Source: Anaerobaca lacustris (lineage in GTDB: Bacteria; Planctomycetota; Phycisphaerae; Sedimentisphaerales; Anaerobacaceae). From it: DNA of 64,000 bases. Made by a program: the position numbers and the translations under genes. A model generated the notes under the pieces. That model was not told where the DNA came from. It saw only the letters and a program-made list of their open reading frames with translations, and made no database searches. The DNA lies in contig NZ_JASCXX010000001.1 in the NCBI RefSeq assembly GCF_030012215.1, forward strand, positions 186,001-250,000. The letters are read 5' to 3'. Positions 32,499-41,661 of this stretch are shown here, piece after piece. Position 1 is the first letter of the stretch. The number at the start of each line of letters is the position of its first letter.

Positions 32499-35024
32499 TC
32501 AGTCGGCGACGGCGTCCGCGTCTGCCTCGACATGTTGGTTGTCGGACAGGATCGCGAGGAGCAGTTGGAACTGTAGCTCGTAGAGATTTCGCATCGCCGC
32601 GTTGGGAATCGTGTCACCGGTCACGCCCATGTTCAGGTCGGTGAATTGCGCGCCGAAGCCAACTACGGTGACGGTCCCAGTGCCGAATCCGACGGTTGCG
32701 GCCACCGGACGACCTGTGATTCGAATCAGGGGTGTGCCGCCTTCGATCTGGCCGGAATTCTGCGTTGTGACCCCGGCGGGCCAGCCTTCGGGCGTCTCCA
32801 AGGGCCCGGCCAGCAGCGGGCTGTTGACGATACGCATACCGAACGGGTGCAGCAGGGTGTTGGCGGTCGATCGGCCGTTCGCGGGCGCGTCGATCACAAG
32901 GATTCTGCCGCCCCCGTCAACATAGTCGGCCAGTTGTCTGCGGAAGTCGGCGTCGACGTCGCGGCGGGGATACAGAAATACGAGCAGATCACCGCTGAAC
33001 GCGTCGCGACCTTCGCGGCGTGAGGTGAAATAGCCCAGCCTCAGGATCCAGCGTTCGAAGATGCCAAACCCATCGGCCTGGCCGCTGATGAACCCGCTCC
33101 TGGACAGCGGTGCGTCGCACACGGTGCGGTCGATGACAACGTGTGTGAACGGCCGGAGGGCCGTGGGAACCGGCATGGCCGACCGATGCATCGCTCGCAC
33201 GGCGACGCCCGCGGCAGTCACGCCGAGCAGGATGCCGGCCAGCAGAACGAGCCGGCCACCGGGCCATCTCCGGCTGAGGATCAGAGCGCCGGCCGCGAGC
33301 AGAAGCCCCATTCCGACCACAATCGTCTGCGAATCCCGGGAAGGAGCCTTGTGGTTGAGCCATTCGAGCATGCCCAGCATCAGCTCGGCCTTTCCCGGCT
33401 CGAACGTCGAGAAGTTGGAGAAGATCGTCGAGTCGCCGAACGCCGCGACGCGGCCGGCGCCGTGGTCCATCGCCCACAACTGCACGAACGCGCCGTATCG
33501 CGCATCGGCTCGGTCCTCGACCTGGGGATAGTAGTTGCTCGCGTGGTAGTCGGCCGGAAGGCTGCGAAGGCCAGTGGCCCGGATGGCGGCCTGGCCCGAA
33601 CTGGCGCCCGGATCGATCGAGCACGAGACCGCGAAATCCATCGTCGGCATGTGCTGGACGATGGGGTGCGGCACGAGCGGCGGGTGGTAGAGTTGCTCGA
33701 AGGGCGTGTCGATATCGAACAGGCAGTCGTGGCGAAAGCGGAAGCCGAACCGCGCAGCGATGTCGTTGAGATAGGTTCCGGAGTTGAATACGTTGGTGTG
33801 CTCGCCGATCAGCAGCAGGCCGCCGCCGTTCTCGACGAATCGCACGATGTGCTCGACTTCTTCCGTCGTGTAGCGCGCGGTCGGGACCTTTACGACGAGA
33901 ACGTCGCATTCGGCCAGCGTGTTGGCGTCGATAGGGTCGTAAACCCGATCCATGTCGTAGAAGCGGGAGCTGTAATCGTAGATGCAGGCGTAGTTGTAGC
34001 CAGACTCCTGACCGTACCAGTTGGGATCGTAAGGCCGGTCAGTGCGCTCCCAGTTCGAGCGGTGCTCGTCCACCCAGATGCGTCCCTGCTTGCGCGAGCC
34101 GGACGGGGCCCACAGCAGCCCCATCGCCACAAGCAGTGCTCCGACAAACGCCAAGACGACGCACGCGATTCGCCTCGATCGTCTTGGCGTCTCCATCGTT
34201 TGGACCGGTATCGGTGGCGTGCGTACGAAGCGCCAAACCAGGAAGACGGGACCGGCAAGAAGCGCAAGCAGCACCCACGGACTCCAGAAGGGACTCATTA
34301 GCGCCAGCGGCGCATTGTATTCCGTGCGCAGGGCGCGGTGCATGTGGACCGCGATCAGAATCGCGGCTCGCACAGGCAGCCAGAGAGCCACACAGACGAC
34401 CAAACCGAGCAGCCGCGCGAAGGACCGCGATATCGACGCCCTGGAGACGCGCAAGCAGATCAGAGCCATGCCCCCGACCAGAAAGCTGAAGGTCGCCGGG
34501 TCGAGCAGCAGTCCCCACGTGGCGCCGAGACGATGGGTATGGCGGATCGAATACAGGGCCAGCGTTGAGCCATCGAGGGCGGCGGGAATCCCGATCGCCT
34601 GCGCGACGCCGTGGAGCATCGCGGCAAGCTGCGGCGGCAGTTCGTGGGACCGAGCCGTGACGGACTCATAGGCGAGCATTCCGGCTGCCTGCAGAACGAG
34701 GATCGTTCCGGCCATCAGTGCCGCCTGGCCCACCCGGCCGGGCCAGCGCCTTGGGATCGGCGCCGCACAGAGCAACAGGCCCGTCACGAGCAGTGCGACC
34801 GCTGCGCGCCACGGCCAGGGAATCAGGATCAACACGGGCATCAGCAGGGCCGCCGCGATGATCGATTCGATGCGCGCCGGCACGCGGAGATCGACGCCGA
34901 TCAGAAGTCCGGTGCCCGCCAGTACGAGGAGGGCCCAGATCGTCCCGTTGGGATCGTGATAGTAGCCCAGCCCGAAGAGCCACGATGCGCTCAACAATGC
35001 CAAACCGATCCACGCCCGCCTCAT
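32499..35024 (-). CDS. Large polytopic membrane protein B with two GATase1-like modules
   Basis: The 841-aa protein begins with about eight hydrophobic helices (residues 1-265). A large extracytoplasmic module (about 320-560) has the Rossmann-like pattern CDVLVVKVPTARYTTEEVEH, then FVENGGGLLLIGEHTNVFNS, similar to DUF4350/ThuA-type GATase1 folds but without an obvious catalytic Cys. Two helices (about 575-620) follow, then a second such module (about 685-800, LLVFLYPRRDVDADFRRQLA; YVDGGGRILVIDAPAN). The order of the N-terminal helices and the LWLPVRAAILIAVHMH segment recall exosortase/archaeosortase topology, but no exosortase Cys motif is present. Its ATG overlaps the stop of the next paralogue gene (ATGA). 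Function unknown; processing or anchoring of a surface protein is inference. Confidence 0.7.
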   Translation of the reverse strand: MRRAWIGLALLSASWLFGLGYYHDPNGTIWALLVLAGTGLLIGVDLRVPARIESIIAAALLMPVLILIPWPWRAAVALLVTGLLLCAAPIPRRWPGRVGQAALMAGTILVLQAAGMLAYESVTARSHELPPQLAAMLHGVAQAIGIPAALDGSTLALYSIRHTHRLGATWGLLLDPATFSFLVGGMALICLRVSRASISRSFARLLGLVVCVALWLPVRAAILIAVHMHRALRTEYNAPLALMSPFWSPWVLLALLAGPVFLVWRFVRTPPIPVQTMETPRRSRRIACVVLAFVGALLVAMGLLWAPSGSRKQGRIWVDEHRSNWERTDRPYDPNWYGQESGYNYACIYDYSSRFYDMDRVYDPIDANTLAECDVLVVKVPTARYTTEEVEHIVRFVENGGGLLLIGEHTNVFNSGTYLNDIAARFGFRFRHDCLFDIDTPFEQLYHPPLVPHPIVQHMPTMDFAVSCSIDPGASSGQAAIRATGLRSLPADYHASNYYPQVEDRADARYGAFVQLWAMDHGAGRVAAFGDSTIFSNFSTFEPGKAELMLGMLEWLNHKAPSRDSQTIVVGMGLLLAAGALILSRRWPGGRLVLLAGILLGVTAAGVAVRAMHRSAMPVPTALRPFTHVVIDRTVCDAPLSRSGFISGQADGFGIFERWILRLGYFTSRREGRDAFSGDLLVFLYPRRDVDADFRRQLADYVDGGGRILVIDAPANGRSTANTLLHPFGMRIVNSPLLAGPLETPEGWPAGVTTQNSGQIEGGTPLIRITGRPVAATVGFGTGTVTVVGFGAQFTDLNMGVTGDTIPNAAMRNLYELQFQLLLAILSDNQHVEADADAVAD

Positions 35025-37615
35025 GGCGCCACCTCCGCGCCGGCCGGCTGTTCGCGCACGGCCTCAGGCAGCCACATGGGTTCCTCACGCAGGACGGTGA
35101 GCAACCATCGCCAGAAATCGGCGTTCTCGCGGAGGCCCTCGAACGGCTCGCCGCCTTCGCGTTCGAGGTTCTTGTTCATCGCAAAGCCCGTATCGCCGAC
35201 GAGGACGGCCTTGCCTTGGCCGATTCGGCGGAGGACGATGACGGGCTGGTTGTCGCGTCCGTAGGCAATCACGCGGGCGTTCGGGTCGCTCAATCGCACG
35301 GACCAGGCGGCATGGAAGCGCACGTAGACGCGACGGTCGGCTGATTCGAGGTAGGGCGATTTGAAGTGGCCCAGAGGCGCCGGCTCCGGCGCATCGGCCT
35401 GCTCCGGCTCGAATCCAAGTTCTCTGAGCAAGGGCAGGGAAGGCCCCATTCGATCCTGCCCAACGGTGATGACGAATGTGCCGCCGGCGTTGACGAAATC
35501 GACGATTGTCCGCCTCTCGGCCGGCGAGAAGGCGCGGGTTGGTGCGATGGAGACGAGCAGGCCGGCCCGTTCGAGACGCTCGGCCGTCAGTTCGCCCAGC
35601 GACAGCGTCAGATAGCCGCTGCGCATCAGCGTCAGTGCCAGTCCGCCGACGCCGTCGGGCCGCCAGGATTCGCCGCTGTAGGCTTCGAGATGCGATGCGT
35701 CGATATAGGCGAGGTTGTTGGGCGTCGCTCGACGGCCGTCAGGCAGGGGCTTGGCCGCCGCGGATGCCGCCTGGACACAGACCGCCAGCGACGCCGCCAG
35801 GCCGACCGCGACGAGGGCCGTCTTCCCGAGGCTCGGCCGCAGACACAGCATGGCGGCCAGCAGCAGCACGATCAGCGTCCCGACAAGCTGTCGCCACACG
35901 GGGTGCGCATCTCTGGCGCCGACAAGATAGGCGAGAAGCCGAGATGTGAAGACATGGGACGAGACGTTGATCGCATTCGAGAAGCCTGAGGTGTCGCCGA
36001 AGGCGATCACGCGTCCTTTGCCTAGCGGCTGCTCGGCTGCCAGGACGAGATCGCCGAGCTTCTCGCCGGGGTCGTAGCGGCCGTTGCCCATCAGAGCGCG
36101 GGCGCTCGCCTCGTCGCCGGCGTCGTTCCAGCCCCATCGCCCGACGAGCAGCGGCCGCGCCGGCCACTGCGCCCGAACCGAGGCGCCGATGACCACGCCG
36201 AACTCGTTGCGGTCGTCGGCGATTCCCGTGGTCGTCGGATGGGCGAGGGGCTCATACGAGTGCAGCCATCCTCCGACGGCGAAGGTGGCCGAATCGAAGC
36301 GGACGCGCATCGACGTCGGCGACAGGACGTCGTTGAATCGATTGTTGCCTTCGGCGTCGCCGGCGGTGTGTTCGCTAAGCAGCAGCAGCGATCCGCCGCG
36401 TCGTACGAACTGATGGATGCGATCCAGTTGGCCCTCGGCCCAAGGTTCGTGGGGGAAGATCAGCACCAGCGCATCGGCGTCGGCAAGGTCGGCTTCGGAC
36501 AGGTCGGGCGAGATCAGGCTCTCGGCGCCGAGACTCTCGACGAACTCCGGCAGCATCCCATACATCCCACTGGACAGCCTGCCGTAGGAGCCGTGCGTCG
36601 GCTTGAGCCAATTCAGGAAACCTTTTTCGTAGAAGACGATCTTCTTGCCCTCAGCGCTCAAGGCCCTGGTGTCGAGCACTGTGACGATAGGCAGAAGGAT
36701 TGCCATCGCCAACGCCGCCGAGGCCAACGTCAGGCGGGTCCAGGCCAAACGAGCGGGACGCTCGGCCGGCGCGCCGACAGCAGCGGGGGACCATGCCGAC
36801 CAGCGAAGCATCGCGCCGATGACTGTGAGGTGGATCGCGCAGGCCAAAAGAGGCGCGTTCCAGGGCAGCGCTCCGTGTGCCAAGGGGGCGAGCCAGCCCG
36901 TGTTCTGACCGGCCGACTCCGGAATCGCGACCAGGAGATCCGGGACATACGACACGGCGAGGAGATAGACGATGTGACCGACGAGGACCGCTATGAAGCC
37001 GTACACTGCCCTCGCCGTTCGGGGCGGTCTCGTGTGGGCCAGATACAGGCCCCAGAACACGGTGGTTAGAAGCAGGTGGTCCACACCGGCGAAGGTGGCG
37101 CCGACGTGAAGCGGCTGGCTCGCGATCGCGCCCGGCAGAGCGCCGAACGCGCGGCCGAGGGCGTCGGCGAGCTGCCAGATCGAGGGAATGGCCGTACGCG
37201 AGAAGACATAGAGGCCGAAGAGGGCGGTCGCCGTTGCGGCGGCCCGCAGACTGTCTCTGTTTGCGCCTGCGGATGCCCATGCGAGGAAGGCCAGCACGAA
37301 TGCGGCGGCCAGGACATTTGCGGCCGGCAACGGCAGGGCGACCATTGCGATGGCGGCGCCGGCGACAAGCGGGGTCAGCAGAGCGCGCACGCCACGACGT
37401 CGCGTCCCGAGGCCGGGGGCCAGCAGCGCGACTCCAAGCGCGATCAGTGTGCAGGTGCGTCGCGAAGGATGGGCCAGCAGACCCGTCGAGCCGGTGGCAA
37501 ACCAAGCGGCTGCCAGGCCCGACAGCACTGCCAGCAGCGAACCGAAGGCCACCGATGCACCTATCGGAGAATCCACGGCCCGCTGTTCGTGTTGTTCGTG
37601 TTCAACAGAGTGCAC
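35021..37615 (-). CDS. Large polytopic membrane protein A, paralogue of the downstream gene
   Basis: The 864-aa protein has the same layout as its neighbour: about ten hydrophobic helices (20-290), a GATase1-like module (about 375-545, DALVLIFPHEPWAEGQLDRI; FVRRGGSLLLLSEHTAGD), a helix pair (about 570-620), and a second module (about 690-830, LLVSIAPTRAFSPAERRTIV; FVNAGGTFVITVGQDR; LVGDTGFAMNKN). The two proteins are diverged but clearly built alike, so they are tandem duplicates. The start is GTG 37615 with no good ribosome site; a possible promoter lies immediately upstream, so initiation may be leaderless, or a later GTG may be used. The gene ends by ATGA overlap with gene B and begins 135 nt after the heptad-repeat protein gene. 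Confidence 0.7.
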   Translation of the reverse strand: MHSVEHEQHEQRAVDSPIGASVAFGSLLAVLSGLAAAWFATGSTGLLAHPSRRTCTLIALGVALLAPGLGTRRRGVRALLTPLVAGAAIAMVALPLPAANVLAAAFVLAFLAWASAGANRDSLRAAATATALFGLYVFSRTAIPSIWQLADALGRAFGALPGAIASQPLHVGATFAGVDHLLLTTVFWGLYLAHTRPPRTARAVYGFIAVLVGHIVYLLAVSYVPDLLVAIPESAGQNTGWLAPLAHGALPWNAPLLACAIHLTVIGAMLRWSAWSPAAVGAPAERPARLAWTRLTLASAALAMAILLPIVTVLDTRALSAEGKKIVFYEKGFLNWLKPTHGSYGRLSSGMYGMLPEFVESLGAESLISPDLSEADLADADALVLIFPHEPWAEGQLDRIHQFVRRGGSLLLLSEHTAGDAEGNNRFNDVLSPTSMRVRFDSATFAVGGWLHSYEPLAHPTTTGIADDRNEFGVVIGASVRAQWPARPLLVGRWGWNDAGDEASARALMGNGRYDPGEKLGDLVLAAEQPLGKGRVIAFGDTSGFSNAINVSSHVFTSRLLAYLVGARDAHPVWRQLVGTLIVLLLAAMLCLRPSLGKTALVAVGLAASLAVCVQAASAAAKPLPDGRRATPNNLAYIDASHLEAYSGESWRPDGVGGLALTLMRSGYLTLSLGELTAERLERAGLLVSIAPTRAFSPAERRTIVDFVNAGGTFVITVGQDRMGPSLPLLRELGFEPEQADAPEPAPLGHFKSPYLESADRRVYVRFHAAWSVRLSDPNARVIAYGRDNQPVIVLRRIGQGKAVLVGDTGFAMNKNLEREGGEPFEGLRENADFWRWLLTVLREEPMWLPEAVREQPAGAEVAP

Positions 37616-37621
37616 GCGTGG

Positions 37622-37650
37622 ATTATCCTTGAGTTTTCTACGCCGGACAA
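37622..37650 (-). promoter_or_regulatory. Possible promoter overlapping a hairpin before membrane protein A
   Basis: On the minus strand TTGTCC (37650-37645) and GATAAT (37627-37622) are 17 nt apart. The -35 box lies in one arm of a hairpin: GGACA-a-CAGG (37645-37654) and CCTG-TGTCC (37661-37669), extended by one C-G pair. It may be a secondary promoter or a processing site inside an operon. Confidence 0.35.
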
Positions 37651-37750
37651 CAGGAAAACACCTGTGTCCGCATCAGCCTTCACCAGTCTCCGACTGAGGA
37701 ACCGCCATTGACGTTGTTCGGCGCATCTCTCGTCGCCGTAATCATCTGTG

Positions 37751-40700
37751 CTACCGTGCCATCATCGCGAGATAGTCGGCAACGCTGAGACACTCGGTGT
37801 CCACCACAGGACACATCTGCGCGAGGACGTCGCGCACCGGCCCGCTCATCATCACGAGTCGGTTCGTGGAGCACTTCGTCGTCGTGGCCGGGCACAGCGT
37901 TTCCATCGTCGGGCATTGCGTCAAGGTCGCCGGGCACCGCGTCTCCGTTGCGGGACACCGTGTGACGCTCGGCGGACAGCGGGTCTCGGTGGTCGGGCAC
38001 TGCGTCTCCACTATGGGGCACGTGGTGGACGTTGCCGGGCACTGCGTTTGAACTGCCGGGCAGCGGGTCTGGAAAACGGGACAGTGTGTCTGTGTCGCCG
38101 GGCATTGCGTTTCCGTGGTGGGACACTGGGTGACGCTCGGCGGACATCGGGTTTCCGTACTCGGACATTGCGTCTGCATCGTCGGGCATTGGGTGAGGCT
38201 TGCCGGACACGAGGTCGAGACCGTCGGGCAACTCGTGACCATCGGCGGGCACTGCGTCTCGGTCGTGGGGCATCGCGTCTGCACCGTCGGGCATTGGGTC
38301 ACTGTGGCGGGGCACTTCGTCTCGGTCGCCGGGCACATGGTCTCAAAGGCCGGACAATAGGTGATCGTTGACGGACGCGACGTGACCGGAGGTTCGGCTG
38401 CGCCGTCCGACGTATACCGCAGGCAGAAAGCCATATCGACGGAGTTGTATCGGCTGTCGTAGCACGGATGATCCGCCGGATACCGCAACTCCTGCCAGGG
38501 ACGGGGCAGCTTTGTGCCGAGGTCCCACACGGCGTCGTCGGCGAAGTACTCGGGCCAGCGGCGCGTGTTCCAGCCGAACTGCCCACCCGTGGTCTCCATC
38601 TCGACCGACAGCCAGTAGATGCGAGGATTCTGCTCGGAGCCGTCCTGCAGGAAGGCTTCCTCTGCGTCGATCTCGAAGTCGAGCTGCCAGATCTGCGTGT
38701 TGCTGCCCGCAATCGCCTGTCCTGCGGCCGGGTCCCACCACCACTGGCTACCGACCGTCAGAATGTGATAAAGGTTTTCCTGGAACTGGCCTGCGGCGAA
38801 TTGCTTCTCCCAGAGGACTTCCGGACGGGGCTTGCCGAATGGGTTTGTTTTGTCGGCGCCTTCGGGCCCGGCCGGATCGTCGGCGTAGATGCGCAGCCGC
38901 ACCAGACGGATCTCGCCGCTCTGGTCGTTCATCCACGAGCCCCACAGACGGACGTGGGTCAGCCGGTCGCGGCTGGTGCACTGGAAGTTGTCCGCCAGGG
39001 CGCGAGGGGAGTCCTGCGTGCCGTCGATGCGAATGCCGATGCCACGATGGGTCGGATCAGGCCGCTGGCACCATTTCACATTGGCTGGCTGCGGGTCGAT
39101 CCACACTTCGTGGTCTTCCACCTCCCCGTTGGCCGCCGGGCCGCCGGGGTCGAGACTGCCGTGCGTGCTGATGCGGAATCTGGCGAACGCCTGCCCGACC
39201 GCCGCGTTCTGCGGAACGTCCACCGACAGAACGTGAATGCCGTCCGGCAGGAAACCGTTGAACACCTGTTCGCCGGCCTGCCAGGTCTTATCCGCGTTGA
39301 AGTCGATCCACCCTTGAACGACACCGCCGTCACCGCTGACCTCTACGGTGATAGAGGCCGGCCGGCCCTGGACCAGCGGCGGGATCGACACGCCGTTCTC
39401 GAAGTCGTCGCCCAGCGCGTTTGGATGGGGCAAGCCATCGGTTTCTGCGTCCGGTCGGTCCGACGCGTCGCCCAGCCACGGTCCGGCGATGATGTGTCGA
39501 GCGCCGTTGTGAATCGCCAGGGTCGGATACCCGGCGGGAGCGTCGCCCCAGTCATAGCGCGTCGGACCGGCCTGCATCAGCGGCCGAAGGTAGTAGTCTT
39601 CCGTCTCGCCGTATTGGTAGCCGCCGGCCGGACCCGCGCCGCCCGCCTTGGGCGCAGCCACGATGTCCTGCCATCTCTGTTCCGAGATCGTGATGCGCAC
39701 CCAGATCGGGTCCGCCTCATCCGCCTGAGGGTGCCAGCAGGTGAAGGCCGGCGTCGTCAGCGTGTAGGCGCCAATGCCGACGAGGTTCAGCGGATGATCC
39801 TGAACGGCCCATTCGGGAATCAACGTGCCGTCTGCGGCGACGATCGTGTCGTTCCAATCGCCGTCGCGATTCCAATCGCACCAGACATTGATATAGATTT
39901 CCCCGGCCAGGTGGCTCGTCTTCGTCACGGTGTAGTCCAACGTGGTCCGTCCGAGATGCGGCATGACCACGGGCAGCACGAGCCCGTCGTCGCCGCCGTC
40001 CTGGTTGGACACGCCGGACGGGGGGACGAGGTTGTTGACCCCGTCGTCGTCAGGACCGAGGTCGGCCTCGTTTTCGAGGCTGACCCACGTGCCAAGGAAG
40101 AATGCGTCACGGGGCTGCCGGTGCAGGGGGCCATACGGCGGGCTTCCCGTTCGGTAGACGGTGGGGAAATCGCCTGCGACAGTGCCCGAATACGCCGGCA
40201 TCTTGACGGATGCAAAGTTGCCGGTGCTGTCCGGGGCGTCACCAAGGTCATATTCGGGCGTCGTCTCGTCACCGCCGGTAATAACGAAGGCCAGGTCCAC
40301 AGGGGCCGCCGCGTCCTCATGTCGGTCGGGGTAGTTGACATGCGTCCAGTCCCACGACCCCTGGGTCAGAACGACCGCGCTACTGTTCCATTGCCGCCGG
40401 CGCGACGTGGTCTTCCATGCGAAGGCGCCGTCTGTGGCCGGTGCGGCGACTCGGAGGCCCAGCCAGTAGACGTTTCCTTCGTGTTGAATGAAGGGCTGAT
40501 CCTGCACGCAGAAGTTGTACTGATAGGTCTGTCTGTGGCTTTCAGAGAGATACGTTTCCGTCGCCGGGTCGTACCAGTTGTTGGAGCCGTTGTGGATGTT
40601 CTGGGCGGTGTACTGGCCCGGTGAGAACGTGCGGCTCCAGAGCAGTTCGCCCGGCCGGCCCGATGTGGCGTCGTCGCCGGAGCGGTTCGAGTAGAAGGTC

Positions 40701-41017
40701 AGTTCCAGTGTCAGGCCGTCCGCTCCTTCTTTCGGCAGACTGTCGTTGTGGAAGGAGGTCCAGATGTGGATGTTCCGGATCGGGCCGGTGGCGGTGCAGA
40801 GGAAGTCGTCGGCCAGTGCGGCGGCCGAGAGGTCCACACCGGTGCCGGTCGGGGTGAAATCCGGCAGTTGCGGCCAGTGCATCTTGTGTGGCTGGCCTGC
40901 CTGCCAGTCGCAATCGTTCGTCGCCTGGGCGCGCACCGACGCCGGCAAGGCGACGATGGAGATCAGCACGACGAGAAGAACTGCACGATGTGAACGAGAT
41001 TCTGTTGACCCCTTCAT
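37751..41017 (-). CDS. Secreted GEVED-domain protein ending in 23 CPxxxTx heptads
   Basis: The 1088-aa protein has a signal peptide (VLLVVLISIVALPASVRAQ). Two homologous beta-rich domains flank the middle (about 25-245: LADDFLCTATGPIRNIHIWT; about 650-870: LADNFQCTSRDRLTHVRLWG), a planctomycete surface-protein domain whose database name I cannot verify. Between them lie two GEVED-type domains (closing motifs YGETEDYYLRP and NGEVEDHEVW). Residues 888-1048 are 23 uninterrupted heptads with invariant Cys, Pro and Thr, followed by a 40-residue tail containing CPVVDTEC. ATG 41017 is chosen because AGGAGG lies 8 nt upstream; ATG 41023 is too close. A promoter is at 41217-41244. The paralogous membrane proteins follow on the same strand. 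It is probably a surface stalk or matrix protein; the role is unknown. Confidence 0.8.
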   Translation of the reverse strand: MKGSTESRSHRAVLLVVLISIVALPASVRAQATNDCDWQAGQPHKMHWPQLPDFTPTGTGVDLSAAALADDFLCTATGPIRNIHIWTSFHNDSLPKEGADGLTLELTFYSNRSGDDATSGRPGELLWSRTFSPGQYTAQNIHNGSNNWYDPATETYLSESHRQTYQYNFCVQDQPFIQHEGNVYWLGLRVAAPATDGAFAWKTTSRRRQWNSSAVVLTQGSWDWTHVNYPDRHEDAAAPVDLAFVITGGDETTPEYDLGDAPDSTGNFASVKMPAYSGTVAGDFPTVYRTGSPPYGPLHRQPRDAFFLGTWVSLENEADLGPDDDGVNNLVPPSGVSNQDGGDDGLVLPVVMPHLGRTTLDYTVTKTSHLAGEIYINVWCDWNRDGDWNDTIVAADGTLIPEWAVQDHPLNLVGIGAYTLTTPAFTCWHPQADEADPIWVRITISEQRWQDIVAAPKAGGAGPAGGYQYGETEDYYLRPLMQAGPTRYDWGDAPAGYPTLAIHNGARHIIAGPWLGDASDRPDAETDGLPHPNALGDDFENGVSIPPLVQGRPASITVEVSGDGGVVQGWIDFNADKTWQAGEQVFNGFLPDGIHVLSVDVPQNAAVGQAFARFRISTHGSLDPGGPAANGEVEDHEVWIDPQPANVKWCQRPDPTHRGIGIRIDGTQDSPRALADNFQCTSRDRLTHVRLWGSWMNDQSGEIRLVRLRIYADDPAGPEGADKTNPFGKPRPEVLWEKQFAAGQFQENLYHILTVGSQWWWDPAAGQAIAGSNTQIWQLDFEIDAEEAFLQDGSEQNPRIYWLSVEMETTGGQFGWNTRRWPEYFADDAVWDLGTKLPRPWQELRYPADHPCYDSRYNSVDMAFCLRYTSDGAAEPPVTSRPSTITYCPAFETMCPATETKCPATVTQCPTVQTRCPTTETQCPPMVTSCPTVSTSCPASLTQCPTMQTQCPSTETRCPPSVTQCPTTETQCPATQTHCPVFQTRCPAVQTQCPATSTTCPIVETQCPTTETRCPPSVTRCPATETRCPATLTQCPTMETLCPATTTKCSTNRLVMMSGPVRDVLAQMCPVVDTECLSVADYLAMMAR
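37874..38356 (-). repeat. 23-copy 21-bp / 7-residue repeat (C-P-x-x-x-T-x)
   Basis: Twenty-three consecutive heptads occupy 483 bp. Cys at 1, Pro at 2 and Thr at 6 never vary; positions 3-5 and 7 vary (for example CPATETK, CPTVQTR, CPPSVTQ). Higher-order similarity exists: the block TRCPPSVT occurs twice. The DNA itself is degenerate at third positions, so the protein pattern is under selection and is not a recent microsatellite expansion. Confidence 0.97.
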
Positions 41018-41216
41018 GGTCATACCCTCCTGTCCGTAGCCTTGGACAAAACCTAAACTCGTACGAGGTGCCGCTGGGAACGAAGCGCCGACGTGGGCGT
41101 CCCTTTCCTGGACATTGCGTCTTGGAATCGCGATACATAGAGGCTTGTCGCACGCCGTGTGGAATCACGCGACATGCGCTACGACCTCCTCCAAAGATTG
41201 CCATCAACCCACCGCG

Positions 41217-41244
41217 AGTATACCTGCGGCCGGGGAGAAATCAA
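41217..41244 (-). promoter_or_regulatory. Sigma70-like promoter of the heptad-repeat protein gene
   Basis: On the minus strand TTGATT (41244-41239) and TATACT (41222-41217) are 16 nt apart. The predicted start near 41210 leaves a leader of about 190 nt. Confidence 0.55.
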
Positions 41245-41588
41245 TCGAAAAGTCGCTTTTTCTCTGCTGACGCCATTGTTTTTCGGACGCTCGATGATCT
41301 CGGACGGCTACCATCGCTCGATGGGCGGGAGGACACCGAATGCGCAGGGTCTTCGCGTCCCGAGACGACAGCCGGAACATTCTGGTTGAATTGCGAGGAG
41401 AGGTCCTGTAAGTGTAGTGTGCGCCGTTGTTTAACTGGGTCTTAAGTTGCGGATCGATTGGACCGATGTTCTCTGGAGGCGGTTGGATTCGTGCCGAAGG
41501 CGCCGCCCGGAAAGACCGCCGCCAACCCGAGTGATGGAGATGACGACCCGACAGCGCGGGCAGGTGTCGCTGAAAGGAATCGGACGAA
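41245..41588. other. Intergenic region without recognised gene
   Basis: These 344 bases between the heptad-protein promoter and tRNA-Lys hold no frame with a ribosome site and recognisable protein content. A short AT-rich dyad (AAAAG-CGA-CTTTT on the minus strand, near 41250-41262) lies just upstream of the -35 box. Confidence 0.4.
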
Positions 41589-41661
41589 TGAGAGTGCTGG
41601 GACTCGAACCCAGGACCTACGCATTAAAAGTGCGTTGCTCTACCGACTGAGCTACACTCCC
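41589..41661 (-). tRNA. tRNA-Lys (anticodon UUU)
   Basis: On the minus strand the cloverleaf is complete: acceptor GGGAGTG/CACTCTC with one G-U pair, D-arm GCTCAGTCGGTAGAGC, anticodon stem ACGCA/TGCGT around loop CTTTTAA (anticodon TTT), T-arm CTGGG-TTCGAGT-CCCAG, discriminator A. CCA is not encoded. It charges Lys for AAA and AAG codons. Confidence 0.97.

Noticed and set aside
37797-38360. Plus-strand frames opposite the heptad array reading V-G-H-x-V-x-x repeats
   Set aside because: They mirror the 21-bp periodicity of the minus-strand CPxxxTx array. The real gene has a signal peptide, domains and continuous frame; the mirror frames are broken and lack start sites.
38468-40624. Long plus-strand open frame (about 718 codons) opposite the heptad-repeat protein gene
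   Set aside because: It is antisense to a clear secreted gene with recognised domains; no ribosome site, no signal or domain pattern. Long antisense frames are expected in GC-rich coding DNA.
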